The notes: generated by a model not told the origin, from the letters alone. Shown: positions 52,528 to 62,473, counted from the stretch's first letter. The stretch: 64,000 nt of DNA from M3007 sp964646615 (GCA_964646615.1 CAZYEV010000054.1:1-64000), one strand, 5' to 3'. A program made the numbers and translations.

Positions 52528-53373
52528 CTCCTGGCGGGCAAAATCCAGCACAATGTTCACCGCCTGTGGGGCTGTCAGGCCGTGGCCCAGCCCTTCCGTA
52601 GCCGTCAGGCGCGCTCCCGGCCAGGCTGCGCACAGGCGTTCGCTTTCGCTGAAATGCGTTACGCGGTCGTGCCGGTCGTGCAACAGCAAGGCCTCAACAT
52701 CGCCCAAATCGCGCACGACGGCCGTCAGGTCGTACTCCGCAATGCGGCGCCCCGAAAGGCGCACGATGAAATCATCCATGGCTGCTATCAACGCTGGTTC
52801 GGCGCCAATGAGGCGACGCCCGTTTTCCATCACATGCGCCAGCGAGGCGAAAGAGGCCATAATGACCGCTCGCCGCGGGCGCAATGCAGGCGCAACCGTT
52901 CCCATCGCCCAGATGCTGGATGCGCCGCCTACAGAATGGCCAATCATCAGCTGGACGGGCCCTTCGCGCTCCAGTAGCACGCGCAGCACCTCGGCGTAGC
53001 GAATCATGTTGAAATGCCAACCCGACGAACGCCCATGCGCCGGCGCATCCAAAGCAACGACGCGATAGCCCGCTGCCAGCAGACCCGGCCCAATCTTGCG
53101 CCAACGACCGGCATGGCTCTCCCACCCGTGCGCCAAAAGCGCCACCGGACGCCCCGCTTCGCCCCACCGGTACACAGCAATGCGCTGCTCACCGATGAGC
53201 AGATACTCCTGCTGGGCCGTCTCCAAAAAGGCCTGCTCTTGCGGCTTAACCTTGCGCGGACGCGGCAAACCAAACAAATAGAACGCTGCCTGCGCCGTCG
53301 TTTGCGGTGCTATACGAACGCCGGCATTCAGCACAGCGCCCAACACTTGCACTACAGGCTTTGCTCGCATCAT
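52516..53373 (-). CDS. alpha/beta-hydrolase fold protein
   Basis: 285 residues with a complete triad: nucleophile S147 in GHSVGG, acid D233 or D236 in LLLHDRHDRVT, and H264 in GLGHGLT. The oxyanion-hole region is LLAHGWESHAGRW. No signal peptide is clear; the N-terminus (VVQVLGAVLNAGVRIAP) may be a weak membrane helix. Probably an esterase or lipase-like enzyme; substrate unknown. Its 3' end overlaps that of the convergent TPR gene by 12 nt, so the two transcripts are complementary at their ends. It ends 857 nt from a start 6 nt past the metalloprotease stop, so it may be co-transcribed with that gene. Confidence 0.87.
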   Translation of the reverse strand: MMRAKPVVQVLGAVLNAGVRIAPQTTAQAAFYLFGLPRPRKVKPQEQAFLETAQQEYLLIGEQRIAVYRWGEAGRPVALLAHGWESHAGRWRKIGPGLLAAGYRVVALDAPAHGRSSGWHFNMIRYAEVLRVLLEREGPVQLMIGHSVGGASSIWAMGTVAPALRPRRAVIMASFASLAHVMENGRRLIGAEPALIAAMDDFIVRLSGRRIAEYDLTAVVRDLGDVEALLLHDRHDRVTHFSESERLCAAWPGARLTATEGLGHGLTAPQAVNIVLDFARQELSA

Positions 53374-53379
53374 ATTCCA

Positions 53380-55899
53380 TTACGGATTTTTATGGAAAAA
53401 ACATCCCTGCCATACCTGACGACTCGACGCCACACGGAGACAATACATCCCGTCGGCGAGGCCGCTCAACGCTATTTCCCCAAAGGCATCTGTCCTGGTA
53501 GTTTGCCGAACGACCTCTCCCATGGCATTTACGATAAACACCTGAAGGGCCTCTTCGTTCACTTCAGCCGTCGCCGGCCATTGAAAATAGACGCGGTCTG
53601 AGGCCGGGTTGGGCCATAACGTCAGTGCGTGTATTGCGCCTGCCGTGCTGTTGACCACCTGAATGGGCGACAGATGCTCCTCGCCGCTGCGGTCTATTTG
53701 GCGGAGGCGATAGTAGAGGCGCTCGCTATGCGGCAGGTCGGCATCTAAATAATAATAGGTGTGTGGCTCCGAGGCATGGCCTCGCCCGTCCACCCATCCG
53801 ATAGGGGCGAATGCAGTGGCTTCATCCGTGCTCCGCTCGATGCGGAAGCCCGCGTTGTTGCGCTCCGTAGCCGTCGTCCAACGCAGCTGCACGCCTGCAG
53901 GCATGCGCTGGGCGGTGAAGGCCGTGAGTTCTACGGGCAGCGGGGCCGTAATTGTGAAGTTGTTGTCGGAGACGTCATAGAAAATGTTGCCTATGCCGCG
54001 TATCAGGATGCGCGCTTGAGTGGTAGGTGGTGCGCTCAGCACGACGTTTTGCGAGCCGTCATTAGGCGTGCTGGCCACCAGCGTGGTGAAGGTATTGCCA
54101 CCATCGGTGGAGATGAGAATCTCGACATTGGCGCAGCTGATGGGCGATGCTGTGGTGTTGGCTACGTTCCACGTGATGGTTTGCATCGAGTTGCTGGGGT
54201 AGCTTTCGGCGCCATTGGGCGAGGTTACCTGGAATGGGCCGGCGCCGCTGATAGTGCTCACGGTCATGTTACGCTCTGAGGTGCAGCCGCCCAAGGGGTT
54301 ATTGTCGCGTACGGTCAGGCGGAAACTCATCGAACGAGCCACGGAGGGTAACACCTCCCATGTGGGCGTCGTATTGGCCAACACGGCAGGGAAGTTGGGC
54401 AGGTATCGGTTGCCGTCGCCCACAGGCTGCAGGGAACGAAAAACCGGCCCGGACGTATTGGTGGACTGTGGCGGCATGGGCTGCGGCGGAGCGGCGTAAG
54501 CGTTCATCTGTTCCCAGCAATAGGTCAGTGGGTCGTTATTGGGGTCAGTGGCCGAGCCACTCAGCACCAACGGCGTAGAGCGCGGCACGGAATAGTTGAG
54601 CAGCGCCGCCACAACCGGAGCCGAGTTGCCCGTAGCCACCAGTGTTGCGCAGGCGTTGCCGCCGCCATTGCTGGTAACGAAACCACCGATTTGCTGCAGG
54701 CTGCGCGCATGGAAGTAATCGTCGCTGTTGTTCTGAACATCTGGTGCACAAATACCCGCATAGCCCATAATGGTGGAAGCACTGCCCGGCTCCATCGCCG
54801 ATGCGTTGGAGCGGTTGCAGTTGTTGTATTGAGTGTGCTGGGCGCCGTACTGGTGGCCTATTTCATGGGCCACATAGTCAATGTCGAAGGGGTCGCCCAC
54901 CGGGTTGGGCAAGCCCGTAACGCCTTTGGCCTTATTGGCAGCATCGCAGGGGCTATTGAGCATCGCCACACCACCGCCGCCGGTGCTAAAGACGTGGCCA
55001 ATGTCGTAATTCGCTGTACCGATGATGCTATCACAGGTGATCTGATTTTGGTTGAGCATGGTGCTACCGTTATTGTTGGTGTAGGGGTCGTTGGCTGGGT
55101 CTGTGAAAATGATAGCCGTGTCGTTGGGGATAATGACCATGCGCAGACCGCAATCGCGCTCAAAGACGCCGTTGACGCGGGTCATGGTGGTTACCATGGC
55201 GGCTAAGGCGGGTGCTTTGTTCGAGCCGTAAGCGCCGTGGTAATTGGCGTATTCGCCCGTACAGGCCAAGGCTAAGCGATACTCACGGCGGTTGCCGCAA
55301 TCGCCAGCGCGCGGCTGAATGCCGGCGGGTAATTCGATGGCCACGGCTTCGTCGGCTACGTGGCATTCCCAGCGGAAGCCGTCTTTCTTGACAAAATCCT
55401 TCCGGAAATAGCACAGGTAGTCGCGCGTGTTGCCGCGCGCGAAAGGGTCAATAAAGACGGTGCTACCGCCAGGATTAAAAATCATGGCATGGAAACCTGC
55501 CGGTGTTACATCAAAGCGGGCCGTAAGCCCTTTGCGTGACACGCTTTTGCCTGCAAAGGAGCGAATATCGGGAAAAGCAGCCCCCAAATCCGGGTGCATG
55601 ACTGGCGCTTCCCACACTTCAAAGCGCACCAGCTCACCATTGGCTAACGGCATATTGAGCAAAAGCCCCGGCGCGCCATCCACGTAGTCTTGCTCGGAGG
55701 GTGCAGCTTTCAGGTAAGTGTGCATTTGCTCAAAGTCGAGCCGATACAGCCGATAGATTTTGGGCACAATCAGGCGGTTTGCCGGCTCGAACGTGATTTG
55801 CTCCTCCCGAATGGGCAACCAGGCGGGTTGAGCGAACAGCGACAGACTCGCGCTTAGCGCAATAGCCGTCATCCATAGACAGGAAGGCCAGTATTTCAT
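53380..55899 (-). CDS. secreted reprolysin-type (M12) metalloprotease, T9SS cargo
   Basis: 839 residues from MKYWPSCLWMTAIALS, with the signal peptide ending at SLFAQP. An upstream in-frame start at 55947 lies before the promoter and is excluded. A propeptide-like domain covers about 25-190. The catalytic domain holds HEIGHQYGAQH (345-355), an HExxHxxGxxH zinc site of the metzincin type, and SAMEPGSASTIMGYAGI (Met-turn M in TIMGYA). Then come a proprotein-convertase-like/Ig-like beta-sandwich (about 450-560) and an FN3-type region (VELTAFTAQRMPAGVQLRW). The last part is a type A sorting domain (LTLWPNPASDRVYFQW ... GMYCLRVASSRQVWQG ... FFHKNP). An extracellular protease; substrate unknown. 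Confidence 0.91.
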   Translation of the reverse strand: MKYWPSCLWMTAIALSASLSLFAQPAWLPIREEQITFEPANRLIVPKIYRLYRLDFEQMHTYLKAAPSEQDYVDGAPGLLLNMPLANGELVRFEVWEAPVMHPDLGAAFPDIRSFAGKSVSRKGLTARFDVTPAGFHAMIFNPGGSTVFIDPFARGNTRDYLCYFRKDFVKKDGFRWECHVADEAVAIELPAGIQPRAGDCGNRREYRLALACTGEYANYHGAYGSNKAPALAAMVTTMTRVNGVFERDCGLRMVIIPNDTAIIFTDPANDPYTNNNGSTMLNQNQITCDSIIGTANYDIGHVFSTGGGGVAMLNSPCDAANKAKGVTGLPNPVGDPFDIDYVAHEIGHQYGAQHTQYNNCNRSNASAMEPGSASTIMGYAGICAPDVQNNSDDYFHARSLQQIGGFVTSNGGGNACATLVATGNSAPVVAALLNYSVPRSTPLVLSGSATDPNNDPLTYCWEQMNAYAAPPQPMPPQSTNTSGPVFRSLQPVGDGNRYLPNFPAVLANTTPTWEVLPSVARSMSFRLTVRDNNPLGGCTSERNMTVSTISGAGPFQVTSPNGAESYPSNSMQTITWNVANTTASPISCANVEILISTDGGNTFTTLVASTPNDGSQNVVLSAPPTTQARILIRGIGNIFYDVSDNNFTITAPLPVELTAFTAQRMPAGVQLRWTTATERNNAGFRIERSTDEATAFAPIGWVDGRGHASEPHTYYYLDADLPHSERLYYRLRQIDRSGEEHLSPIQVVNSTAGAIHALTLWPNPASDRVYFQWPATAEVNEEALQVFIVNAMGEVVRQTTRTDAFGEIALSGLADGMYCLRVASSRQVWQGCFFHKNP

Positions 55900-55933
55900 G
55901 AGCAGGAAGATGCTTTCTATAAAAAGGAGACCA

Positions 55934-55941
55934 CAAAAATA
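55934..55941 (-). promoter_or_regulatory. -7 box of M12 metalloprotease gene
   Basis: TATTTTTG on the minus strand, 34 nt before the ATG at 55899. Confidence 0.55.
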
Positions 55942-56000
55942 GGCCATCTTTACCGCCTTGCTGGCATCGTTCAGATGCCTCGCATTTTATCTACAGCCAT

Positions 56001-56669
56001 ATGTGCGGACGTTATTCCTTTGTGCCCACGGCGCGGCAACTCGAAACGCAACTTCGAGGTATTGCCTTGCCTGCCAATGTTTCTTTCTCCTACCATATTG
56101 CGCCGACCGAGCGCGCATGGGTCATCGCCTCGGATGCGCCCCATGCCCTCCAGGCCATGCGCTGGGGGTTAGTGCCTGCCTGGGCCGAGGCTTTTCGTCC
56201 GTCAGGGCGTACCATTAACGCCCGCGCCGAGACCGTCTGGGAAAAGCCCGCTTTTCGCGATGCCGTCCGCCGGCGACGTTGCTTAGTGCCCGCTGACAGC
56301 TTTTACGAATGGCGACTCCAGCCCGGCGGGCGGCGCCTCCCTTACCGCATCCTGCCCGCCGATGGCTCGCTGCTGTTTATGGCCGGCATTTGGGAAGAAT
56401 GGCGCGGGCAGGAAGGCGCATATCGCTCCTTTGCCATCCTCACCGTGCCGGCCAGTGCCGACCTGTGCGACCTGCACGACCGCATGCCCGCACTCCTGCT
56501 CAGCGAGGCAGAATGTCAGGCGTGGCTTTCCCACCATCTGCCGCCTCAAGACCTGCAGCGCATGCTGAAGACAGCGCCTGCGGGCTGGCTTACTTATTAC
56601 CGCGTCTCCGAACGCCTCAACAAGCCCGGCTTCGACGACGCGAGCCTGCACGAACCCGCGCCCGATTAG
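56001..56669 (+). CDS. SRAP/HMCES-type abasic-site protein
   Basis: 222 residues. The catalytic Cys2 is exposed after Met removal (MCGRYSF). Other family motifs: APTERAWVI, AMRWGLVPAWA, TINARAETVWEKPAFRDA, CLVPADSFYEW and the catalytic HDRMPALL. The SRAP family forms a thiazolidine DNA-protein crosslink at abasic sites in single-stranded DNA and so protects replication forks. All key residues (Cys2, Asn in NARAE, Glu in FYEW, His in HDRMP) are present. The 3' end overlaps the next gene by 4 nt in convergent orientation. Confidence 0.94.
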   Translation: MCGRYSFVPTARQLETQLRGIALPANVSFSYHIAPTERAWVIASDAPHALQAMRWGLVPAWAEAFRPSGRTINARAETVWEKPAFRDAVRRRRCLVPADSFYEWRLQPGGRRLPYRILPADGSLLFMAGIWEEWRGQEGAYRSFAILTVPASADLCDLHDRMPALLLSEAECQAWLSHHLPPQDLQRMLKTAPAGWLTYYRVSERLNKPGFDDASLHEPAPD

Positions 56670-56977
56670 CAGGCGACGGCGTGGCAATACACATTCCAGG
56701 CGATTACGTCGTTGGCCGGCGCCTTTTCGCGCAGGTAGCGCACCAGTATGGCCAGCGTGCTGGCATTCGGGTTCACACGTGCCGAAGGTTCGCCCAGTGC
56801 AGCCCTGGCGTAGTTCGAGAGCGTTTTGTAACTCAATACCTGGCCTGTAGCCTCTTCAATGAGCCAGCTCAGGGCCTGAGCCCTGCCGTAGGTTAATGGA
56901 GAAAGAGGCTCGCCGAATGCTTTCAGATGGACTTCGCTCAGGAGCTGCCGGAAAGAAGAAAACTCATTTGTTTTCAT
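56666..56977 (-). CDS. small helical protein, possible DNA-binding-like domain
   Basis: 103 residues from MKTNEFSSFRQLLSEVH; the frame is open upstream to 57061 but without family-like sequence. The core SYKTLSNYARAALGEP followed by NPNASTLAILVRYL fits a pattern I associate with small Bacteroidota proteins with an HTH-like fold (S-x-TL-x-xY ... P-x-xxTL-x-xL-x-xY). A final conserved AW (IAWNVYCHAVAC) also fits. No function is known. It lies convergent to the SRAP gene. Two Cys near the C-terminus are notable for a small cytosolic protein. Confidence 0.6.
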   Translation of the reverse strand: MKTNEFSSFRQLLSEVHLKAFGEPLSPLTYGRAQALSWLIEEATGQVLSYKTLSNYARAALGEPSARVNPNASTLAILVRYLREKAPANDVIAWNVYCHAVAC

Positions 56978-57146
56978 TGCCTTTACACCGAGATTTTGGA
57001 TGGATAATGACCGGAAATGTTGTGTGTGAGAAGAAATGTCGCAGGCCCTGCCTCGTGTCAACCGCTATGAGCCTCCCTGCCGCCCGAAGGCGCGGCTAAA
57101 TGCCCTTCGTTATCATAGAAGCGCGCGCAAACAGCTGAAGAATGTC

Positions 57147-57653
57147 TCAGTGCTCTTCCTCCTGAATGCGCTCCAGCAGGCGAAACGTATAGCGGTACGG
57201 GTTCTTTTCGTCGGGCTCATGCGCTTCGCGCCACACCTCGCGCCATTCAGCCGGGTTGATTTCAGGGAAAAAGACATCTCCTTGCGGCTCAACATCTACC
57301 TCTGTCAGGTACAGGCGGTCCCACAAGTCCATGCTTTCGCGGTAGATGTCGCCGCCGCCAATGATGAAGGCTTCCGTTTCGCCCGTATCAAAGGCTATGC
57401 CCAGCGCCTCCTCGATGGAATGCGCCACCAGCACACCATCGGCCGTAAAAAACGGGTCGCGCGTGATGACAATGTTGGTGCGCCTGGGCAGTGGGCGGCC
57501 AATGCTCCGGAAACTATTGCGCCCCATGAGTACGCAATGCCCCAGCGTCGTGCGCTTGAAGTACGCCAAATCGGCAGGCAGATACCAGGGAATTTCGTTG
57601 TTACGACCAATGACGCCATTGCGGGCAACGGCAGCGATAGCGGAGACCAACAT
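57147..57653 (-). CDS. folA: dihydrofolate reductase
   Basis: 168 residues from MLVSAIAAVARNGVIGRNN; the frame extends upstream to 57746 but crosses a terminator. Family motifs: GRNNEIPWYLPADLAYFK (with catalytic acid region), GHCVLMGRNSFRSIGRPLP, NIVITRDP, FIIGGGDIYRESM (NADPH loop) and LYLTEVDVEPQGDVFFPEI. It reduces dihydrofolate to tetrahydrofolate with NADPH. Neighbouring thyA is not present in the window. No clear promoter box was found between the upstream terminator and the start. Confidence 0.96.
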   Translation of the reverse strand: MLVSAIAAVARNGVIGRNNEIPWYLPADLAYFKRTTLGHCVLMGRNSFRSIGRPLPRRTNIVITRDPFFTADGVLVAHSIEEALGIAFDTGETEAFIIGGGDIYRESMDLWDRLYLTEVDVEPQGDVFFPEINPAEWREVWREAHEPDEKNPYRYTFRLLERIQEEEH

Positions 57654-57680
57654 AAAAGCGACATTTTGGGCGTAAAAAAA

Positions 57681-57715
57681 CGCCGCTTTCCTCACAACAA
57701 CGGAGGAAAGCGGCG
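57681..57715 (-). terminator. terminator of 1576-residue protein gene
   Basis: A 13-bp perfect stem (CGCCGCTTTCCTC / GAGGAAAGCGGCG), followed on the minus strand by TTTTTTT, 28 nt past the stop. Confidence 0.88.
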
Positions 57716-57742
57716 CACAGGGGCGAAACTGCCGCAAATGCC

Positions 57743-60700
57743 TCAATATCGTTTACTTACGACAATCTTGCGCGCCAGCGTCTGGTCGTGCACGCGCAGC
57801 AAAAGGGTGTAGAGGCCATCGGACAGGTCGGAAAGGTCAAGAGAGAACCGATGTGGTGCCTCAACAGCCTGCTGGAACACCAATCGGCCCGTCAGGTCGA
57901 AGACCGTCAGGTACACATCGGTATTCAGCGGTTCAGGGAACAGCACGGTCAGCATGCCTGAGGTTGGGTTGGGCATGATGAGCAAACCGTTGGCCCATTC
58001 GGGCTGCGCCTTAGTGCTGGAGAGGCTGTCCACTACGAAAGGCCCCGCCGTGGTGGTGCACCCCAGTTCATCGGTAACGATAACGGTGTAAGCGCCGCTG
58101 TTCACGCTGTCTAAGTTCTGGGTAGTGGCCGGGAAGGGCTGGCCATTGCGGAACCACTCGAAAGTGTAGGGCGAGAGGCTGCCGCTGACGTTGATGCGCA
58201 CGCCACCCAGGCCCAGACCGCCTTTGTCGGGCAAGATAGTGTCCAGCGTTACAACTAACGGCGTCAGCACGGTAACCTCGAAGGTGCAGCTGCCCACGTT
58301 GCCGCCGGCGTCGGTGTAGCTGTAAGTTACGGGCGTGGTGCCAACGGGGAACGTGGCGCCGCTGGGCAAGCCCTCTACCAGGTCAAACGAGCCGCCGATG
58401 CCCAGACAGTTATCCACGGCTACGGGCGCCGGGTACTGCACAACGTTGTCGCCGAAGCAACGAACGATGCTGTTGGGGCAGGTGAGTTTGGGCGGCAGCG
58501 TGTCGCGCACCGTAACGGTGATGGTGTCCGTAGTGGTGTTGCCGACCTCATCTGTAGCGGTGATGATGAGCGGCTGCTGGCCTACATGCGCACAGTTGAA
58601 GGCTTTTGGCTCAAAGACCACTTCCTTAACTAAGCAGTTGTCGGAGATAGACAGGCCAGGCAGGTTTTGCAGGTTGAGCGTAACGCTGCCCGATGGGCCG
58701 AGGAAGACCTCCACATTATCGGCCTCGATGGAAGGCGGTTCATTGTCGGTTACGACGATGGTCGCCTGCGTGGTGATGGTGCAACCGTTGGCGTCTGTGG
58801 CCGTTACCGTGTACGTGCCGGGGGCCAGTCCGGCAATGGTTGGGCCGGTCTGGTTGTTGCTCCATTTGTAAGCGATATTGCCGGTGCCGCCGTCAGCGCT
58901 TACGGTAGCGCTGCCTTCGGGCCGTCCAAGGCACTCCGTATTGGTAACCGAGACCAGCTCGATGGTCAGAGCAGGCGGCTCGGTGATGGTTACTTCGGCC
59001 ACAGCGTCGCAGCCTTTGCTGTCCACAACGGTAACCGTGTAGGTGCCAGCAGCGAGGCCAGGTTCATTTGGCCCGTTACCGCCCGAGCTCCACTGATAGG
59101 TGAAAGGCGGCGCTCCGCCCGTGATGACCACCGAAGCACTGCCGGTAGCGCCGCCATTGCACAGCACGGGATTAGCCAGTGCGTTGGTCGTGATGGCACA
59201 TGCCGGTGGTTGTACCTCCACGGTTTGCACGTCCGTGCAGCCATTGGCATCTGCCACGGTTACAGTGTATAGCCCAGCAGCAAGCCCTGTGATGGTCTGG
59301 GTGGAGTCGCCGTTGCTCCAGGCATAGGTGTAGGGCGGCGTCCCACCCGTTGGGTTAGCTGTGGCCGTTCCATCAGAAGTATTGACGCCGCTGGTACCAG
59401 TGGTGCTGGCATTAACGACCACGGCTGTAGGTTCTGTAATGGTAAACGAGAGCACCTCAGGGCAGTTGGCGCCGTCCACGACTTCTACGGTGTAGGAACC
59501 CGGAGCGAGGTTGGTTACAGAGGGTGTAGTTTCGCCATTGCTCCAGGTGTACGTGAAGGGGCTGACGCCCTGCACGATAACCACCTCTGCCGAGCCGTCG
59601 TTGGCGCCTTTACACGTTGCGTTCTGGGCATTGATGGACACATCAATGGTGCAATTGTAGGCGCTTACGCTGGCCACCCCAACGGCAGTGCAGCCATTGG
59701 CGTCGGTGATGGTTACGGTGTAGGTGCCGGGGAGCAGGTTTTCGATGACCGCGGTAGAGTCGCCGGTACTCCAGGTGTAGGAGTATGCAGGCGTACCGCC
59801 AGCGGGCGTGGCCGAGGCGGTGCCATCGGCAGCGCCGTTAGCCGTTTGTGGCGTGCTGCTGGTGGTTACTGTCAGCAGTGGCGGCTGCGCTACCGTTACG
59901 CTGGCTGTAGAGGAGCACCCTTCGCCGTCGGTAACGGTTACGGTATAGGTGCCAGCAGCGAGGCCTGAAATAGCCGGTGTGTTGGCATTATTTGACCACA
60001 GGAACGTATAGGCACCATCACCACCCGTAGGCGAGGCCGATGTAGCGCCGTTTTGCTGACCAAAACAGGTTACCGGCGTTACGTTTTCTACGCTGACAGA
60101 GACCGGCTGGCGCTGAATGACGGTAACGGTAGCACTGGCCGTACAGCTGTTGCTTTCATTGGTGATGACCAAGGTGTAAGTGCCCGGAGTATTCACTTCA
60201 AAGGTCGGTACGTTGCCCGTATTAAATTCGATGCCGTCGGGCCGCCGCCACAGGTGTGTGCGCCCCGAAGTGGGTATGTTGCTGGAGCCAATGAGGTTGA
60301 TGCTGGCGTTTTTGCAGTTGAGGTTGCCCGATGCGGTTACACCGGCCTGAGGCGGCACGGTGTCAATGGTTACGACGGCTGAAGCAGTGCTGGTGCAGCC
60401 GTTGGGCGTGGTTACGGTAAGGAAATAGCTGCCCGGTGTATTCACTATCGGGTTGGGCAAATTCGACGTGAAGCCTCCCGGCCCGCTCCAGGCAAACGAT
60501 GGGTTGCTGGCCGGCGAGGAGCCATTGAGCGTAACCTGCTCGATGACGCAGTTCAGCCCGCCGCCTGTGGCTGAAGCACCCGGCCGAAGCGTATCGGCCT
60601 GCACTACTGCAATAGCGGAATTGGTGCAGCCGGTGTTAGCATCGCGCACGATGACCGTGTAAGCGCCCGGAGTGTTGACCGTTGGGCTCTGCTGGGTGGA

Positions 60701-62473
60701 GGAAAAGCCTCCCGGCCCACTCCATTCAAAGGTAGGCCCATTGGCGTTCGTGTTTACGGAGAGCGTGGTTGAGGTGATGCTGCAAGAAATCGTGCCGCCC
60801 GTTGCACTGGCCGTTGGCGGCAGCGTGGAGGCCGTAACGATGACGTCGTCCGTTTGCGTGCAGCCATTGATTTCGTTGGTTACGCGCAAACGATAACGAC
60901 CTGGAGCATTCACCAACGGCTTAAGCGTGGTGCTTCCTGAAACGATATTCCCGCCCTCCAGAGCAATCCACAGGTAGGAGAACTGTGGCCCGACGGGGCC
61001 AACGCCTTGCAGCTGAACCACCGGTTCTTCGCATGTCAGGACGCGGTCAGGGCCACCATTAGCATTGGGTATGGCCAAATTGACTGGTACCGTTACTACC
61101 GCCGTATCGGAGCAAATGATGCCGCCGCTAACGTTGTTGACGATGAAATAAAACGGCCCTGCGGTCTCCACATTCACTGTTTTCGAGGTGCTGATAGTGT
61201 TGCCCAGGTTATCTAACCACTTGTAAAAGACCGAATTTCCACTGGTGGTCAGGCTATCGGCGCGCAGCGTTACAATGGGTCGGCGGCAGTTGATGGTGTC
61301 GGGCTTTTGAATGCCGGCGCGAGCGCGCACTTTGAGAATGGAGAAGATGACCACGCTGTCGCAGCCGTCTTCTGCCGTCATGAACTCCTGATAGCTGCCA
61401 GAGTCGCAGTACGGGAAGCCATTCACTTCGAGGCATTCGTCGTTGCACAGGCGCGTCAGCGGCAGCACGCGCTGTTTGCGCGGTTTTACGATGATGCGCT
61501 GCCGCACAGTGCTGTCGCAGCCTAAATAGGAGGTGTAAGGTGGCGATGAAGTGAGTGTGTAGGTTCCAGGGGAAGAGATGGCCGTAAACGGTTCCTCGTC
61601 CCAGAAAAAGGGCAATTCTTCAAAGCAGATTTCCCGGTCGGGTAGCTGGGTGATGGGTAGAGGTTGGTTGTTGACGAAAATGCACGTGCTTTTAGGCGGG
61701 TCGCAAGCGCTGTTGGCGGTTACACAAATGGCACCGCCTTGTGCGCCAAATTCGACCTGAATGGTAGAGGGAACGTTTGTGTTGGCCGGAACCGTCAGCG
61801 TATTGAAATTAGTACCGTTGATTTTGCTGTTTGGCGGCGTCGTCCAGGTGTAGGAAATGGCGCCGGATACTGGCGGAAGGGTGTAAGTGGTAGTTGCGTT
61901 GGGACATACCTGAGTCAGACCTTGAATACTGTCAATAGGCCCTAAAGGCACTTTGGTAGAGCCGAGTGCCAGACGAATTTCAAAACGACAGTTGGCGTCG
62001 TTGATGCCATCCACCACTAAGTAATAGACCTGGCCGATGGCCAGCCCGGTGGCGACCACCAACGGATTGAGCGGGTCCACGGGTCCACAGGTAAGCGCCA
62101 CGTTAGGGATGTCGCACCCGGAGGTGATGGCGGCCTCGATACCTGACCCCGATATGCAGCCGAGGTTCCGGATCCAGAAGGCAACGGTTTCGGAGCCGGC
62201 AATAAAGCCATACCAGCGCGGCCGCTCCAGCACCATGGGAGGGTTGCCCTGAAAACAAACCGTAAACGCGGGCGGCTGCTGCGTTGGCGGCACCGGCAGC
62301 GGAATGTTCGCAATGTCGGATATACTATCAAAATTGCACAGTATGCAGGCAAACTGGCAACTGATAGCTCCGCCAGGGAACGGTGTTGGACAAGGAAAAG
62401 GCCCAGAAACAGGCTGCTGGGCCTTGCTCCATGAACTCAGCAGGACAAGGAGGATAAGCGGTAAAAAACGCAT
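57743..62473 (-). CDS. giant secreted SprB/HYR-repeat protein, T9SS type A
   Basis: 1576 residues. Signal peptide 1-18 (LLSSWSKAQ). The Cys-rich N-terminal module (about 20-185) has CQFACILCNFDSISDIANIP and GQVYYLVVDGINDANCRFEI. A PKD-like domain covers about 187-275, and a Cys-rich G-C-D-S repeat region about 280-390 (YTSYLGCDSTVRQR, EDGCDSVVIF). Ig-like repeats follow (about 430-790, FEWSGPGGFSS, FAWSGPGGFTS), then about six SprB repeats (about 792-1230) and two HYR-like units (about 1240-1410, LPPKLTCPNSIVRCFG). A seventh SprB-like unit precedes the type A sorting domain (about 1500-1576, LIMPNPTSGMLTV ... GLYTLLLRVHD ... IVVSKRY). Likely an adhesin or surface fibre; function unknown. It shares its first three modules with the divergent gene at 62915. 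Confidence 0.9.
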   Translation of the reverse strand: MRFLPLILLVLLSSWSKAQQPVSGPFPCPTPFPGGAISCQFACILCNFDSISDIANIPLPVPPTQQPPAFTVCFQGNPPMVLERPRWYGFIAGSETVAFWIRNLGCISGSGIEAAITSGCDIPNVALTCGPVDPLNPLVVATGLAIGQVYYLVVDGINDANCRFEIRLALGSTKVPLGPIDSIQGLTQVCPNATTTYTLPPVSGAISYTWTTPPNSKINGTNFNTLTVPANTNVPSTIQVEFGAQGGAICVTANSACDPPKSTCIFVNNQPLPITQLPDREICFEELPFFWDEEPFTAISSPGTYTLTSSPPYTSYLGCDSTVRQRIIVKPRKQRVLPLTRLCNDECLEVNGFPYCDSGSYQEFMTAEDGCDSVVIFSILKVRARAGIQKPDTINCRRPIVTLRADSLTTSGNSVFYKWLDNLGNTISTSKTVNVETAGPFYFIVNNVSGGIICSDTAVVTVPVNLAIPNANGGPDRVLTCEEPVVQLQGVGPVGPQFSYLWIALEGGNIVSGSTTLKPLVNAPGRYRLRVTNEINGCTQTDDVIVTASTLPPTASATGGTISCSITSTTLSVNTNANGPTFEWSGPGGFSSTQQSPTVNTPGAYTVIVRDANTGCTNSAIAVVQADTLRPGASATGGGLNCVIEQVTLNGSSPASNPSFAWSGPGGFTSNLPNPIVNTPGSYFLTVTTPNGCTSTASAVVTIDTVPPQAGVTASGNLNCKNASINLIGSSNIPTSGRTHLWRRPDGIEFNTGNVPTFEVNTPGTYTLVITNESNSCTASATVTVIQRQPVSVSVENVTPVTCFGQQNGATSASPTGGDGAYTFLWSNNANTPAISGLAAGTYTVTVTDGEGCSSTASVTVAQPPLLTVTTSSTPQTANGAADGTASATPAGGTPAYSYTWSTGDSTAVIENLLPGTYTVTITDANGCTAVGVASVSAYNCTIDVSINAQNATCKGANDGSAEVVIVQGVSPFTYTWSNGETTPSVTNLAPGSYTVEVVDGANCPEVLSFTITEPTAVVVNASTTGTSGVNTSDGTATANPTGGTPPYTYAWSNGDSTQTITGLAAGLYTVTVADANGCTDVQTVEVQPPACAITTNALANPVLCNGGATGSASVVITGGAPPFTYQWSSGGNGPNEPGLAAGTYTVTVVDSKGCDAVAEVTITEPPALTIELVSVTNTECLGRPEGSATVSADGGTGNIAYKWSNNQTGPTIAGLAPGTYTVTATDANGCTITTQATIVVTDNEPPSIEADNVEVFLGPSGSVTLNLQNLPGLSISDNCLVKEVVFEPKAFNCAHVGQQPLIITATDEVGNTTTDTITVTVRDTLPPKLTCPNSIVRCFGDNVVQYPAPVAVDNCLGIGGSFDLVEGLPSGATFPVGTTPVTYSYTDAGGNVGSCTFEVTVLTPLVVTLDTILPDKGGLGLGGVRINVSGSLSPYTFEWFRNGQPFPATTQNLDSVNSGAYTVIVTDELGCTTTAGPFVVDSLSSTKAQPEWANGLLIMPNPTSGMLTVLFPEPLNTDVYLTVFDLTGRLVFQQAVEAPHRFSLDLSDLSDGLYTLLLRVHDQTLARKIVVSKRY
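58700..60120 (-). repeat. SprB repeat array in the 1576-residue protein gene
   Basis: Six units of about 70 codons, each ending VTVTD-x-x-GC. They are more alike at the codon level than those of the 2008-residue protein (recurring segment for AAGTYTVTV). A seventh, divergent copy lies near 58060-58250. Confidence 0.7.
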
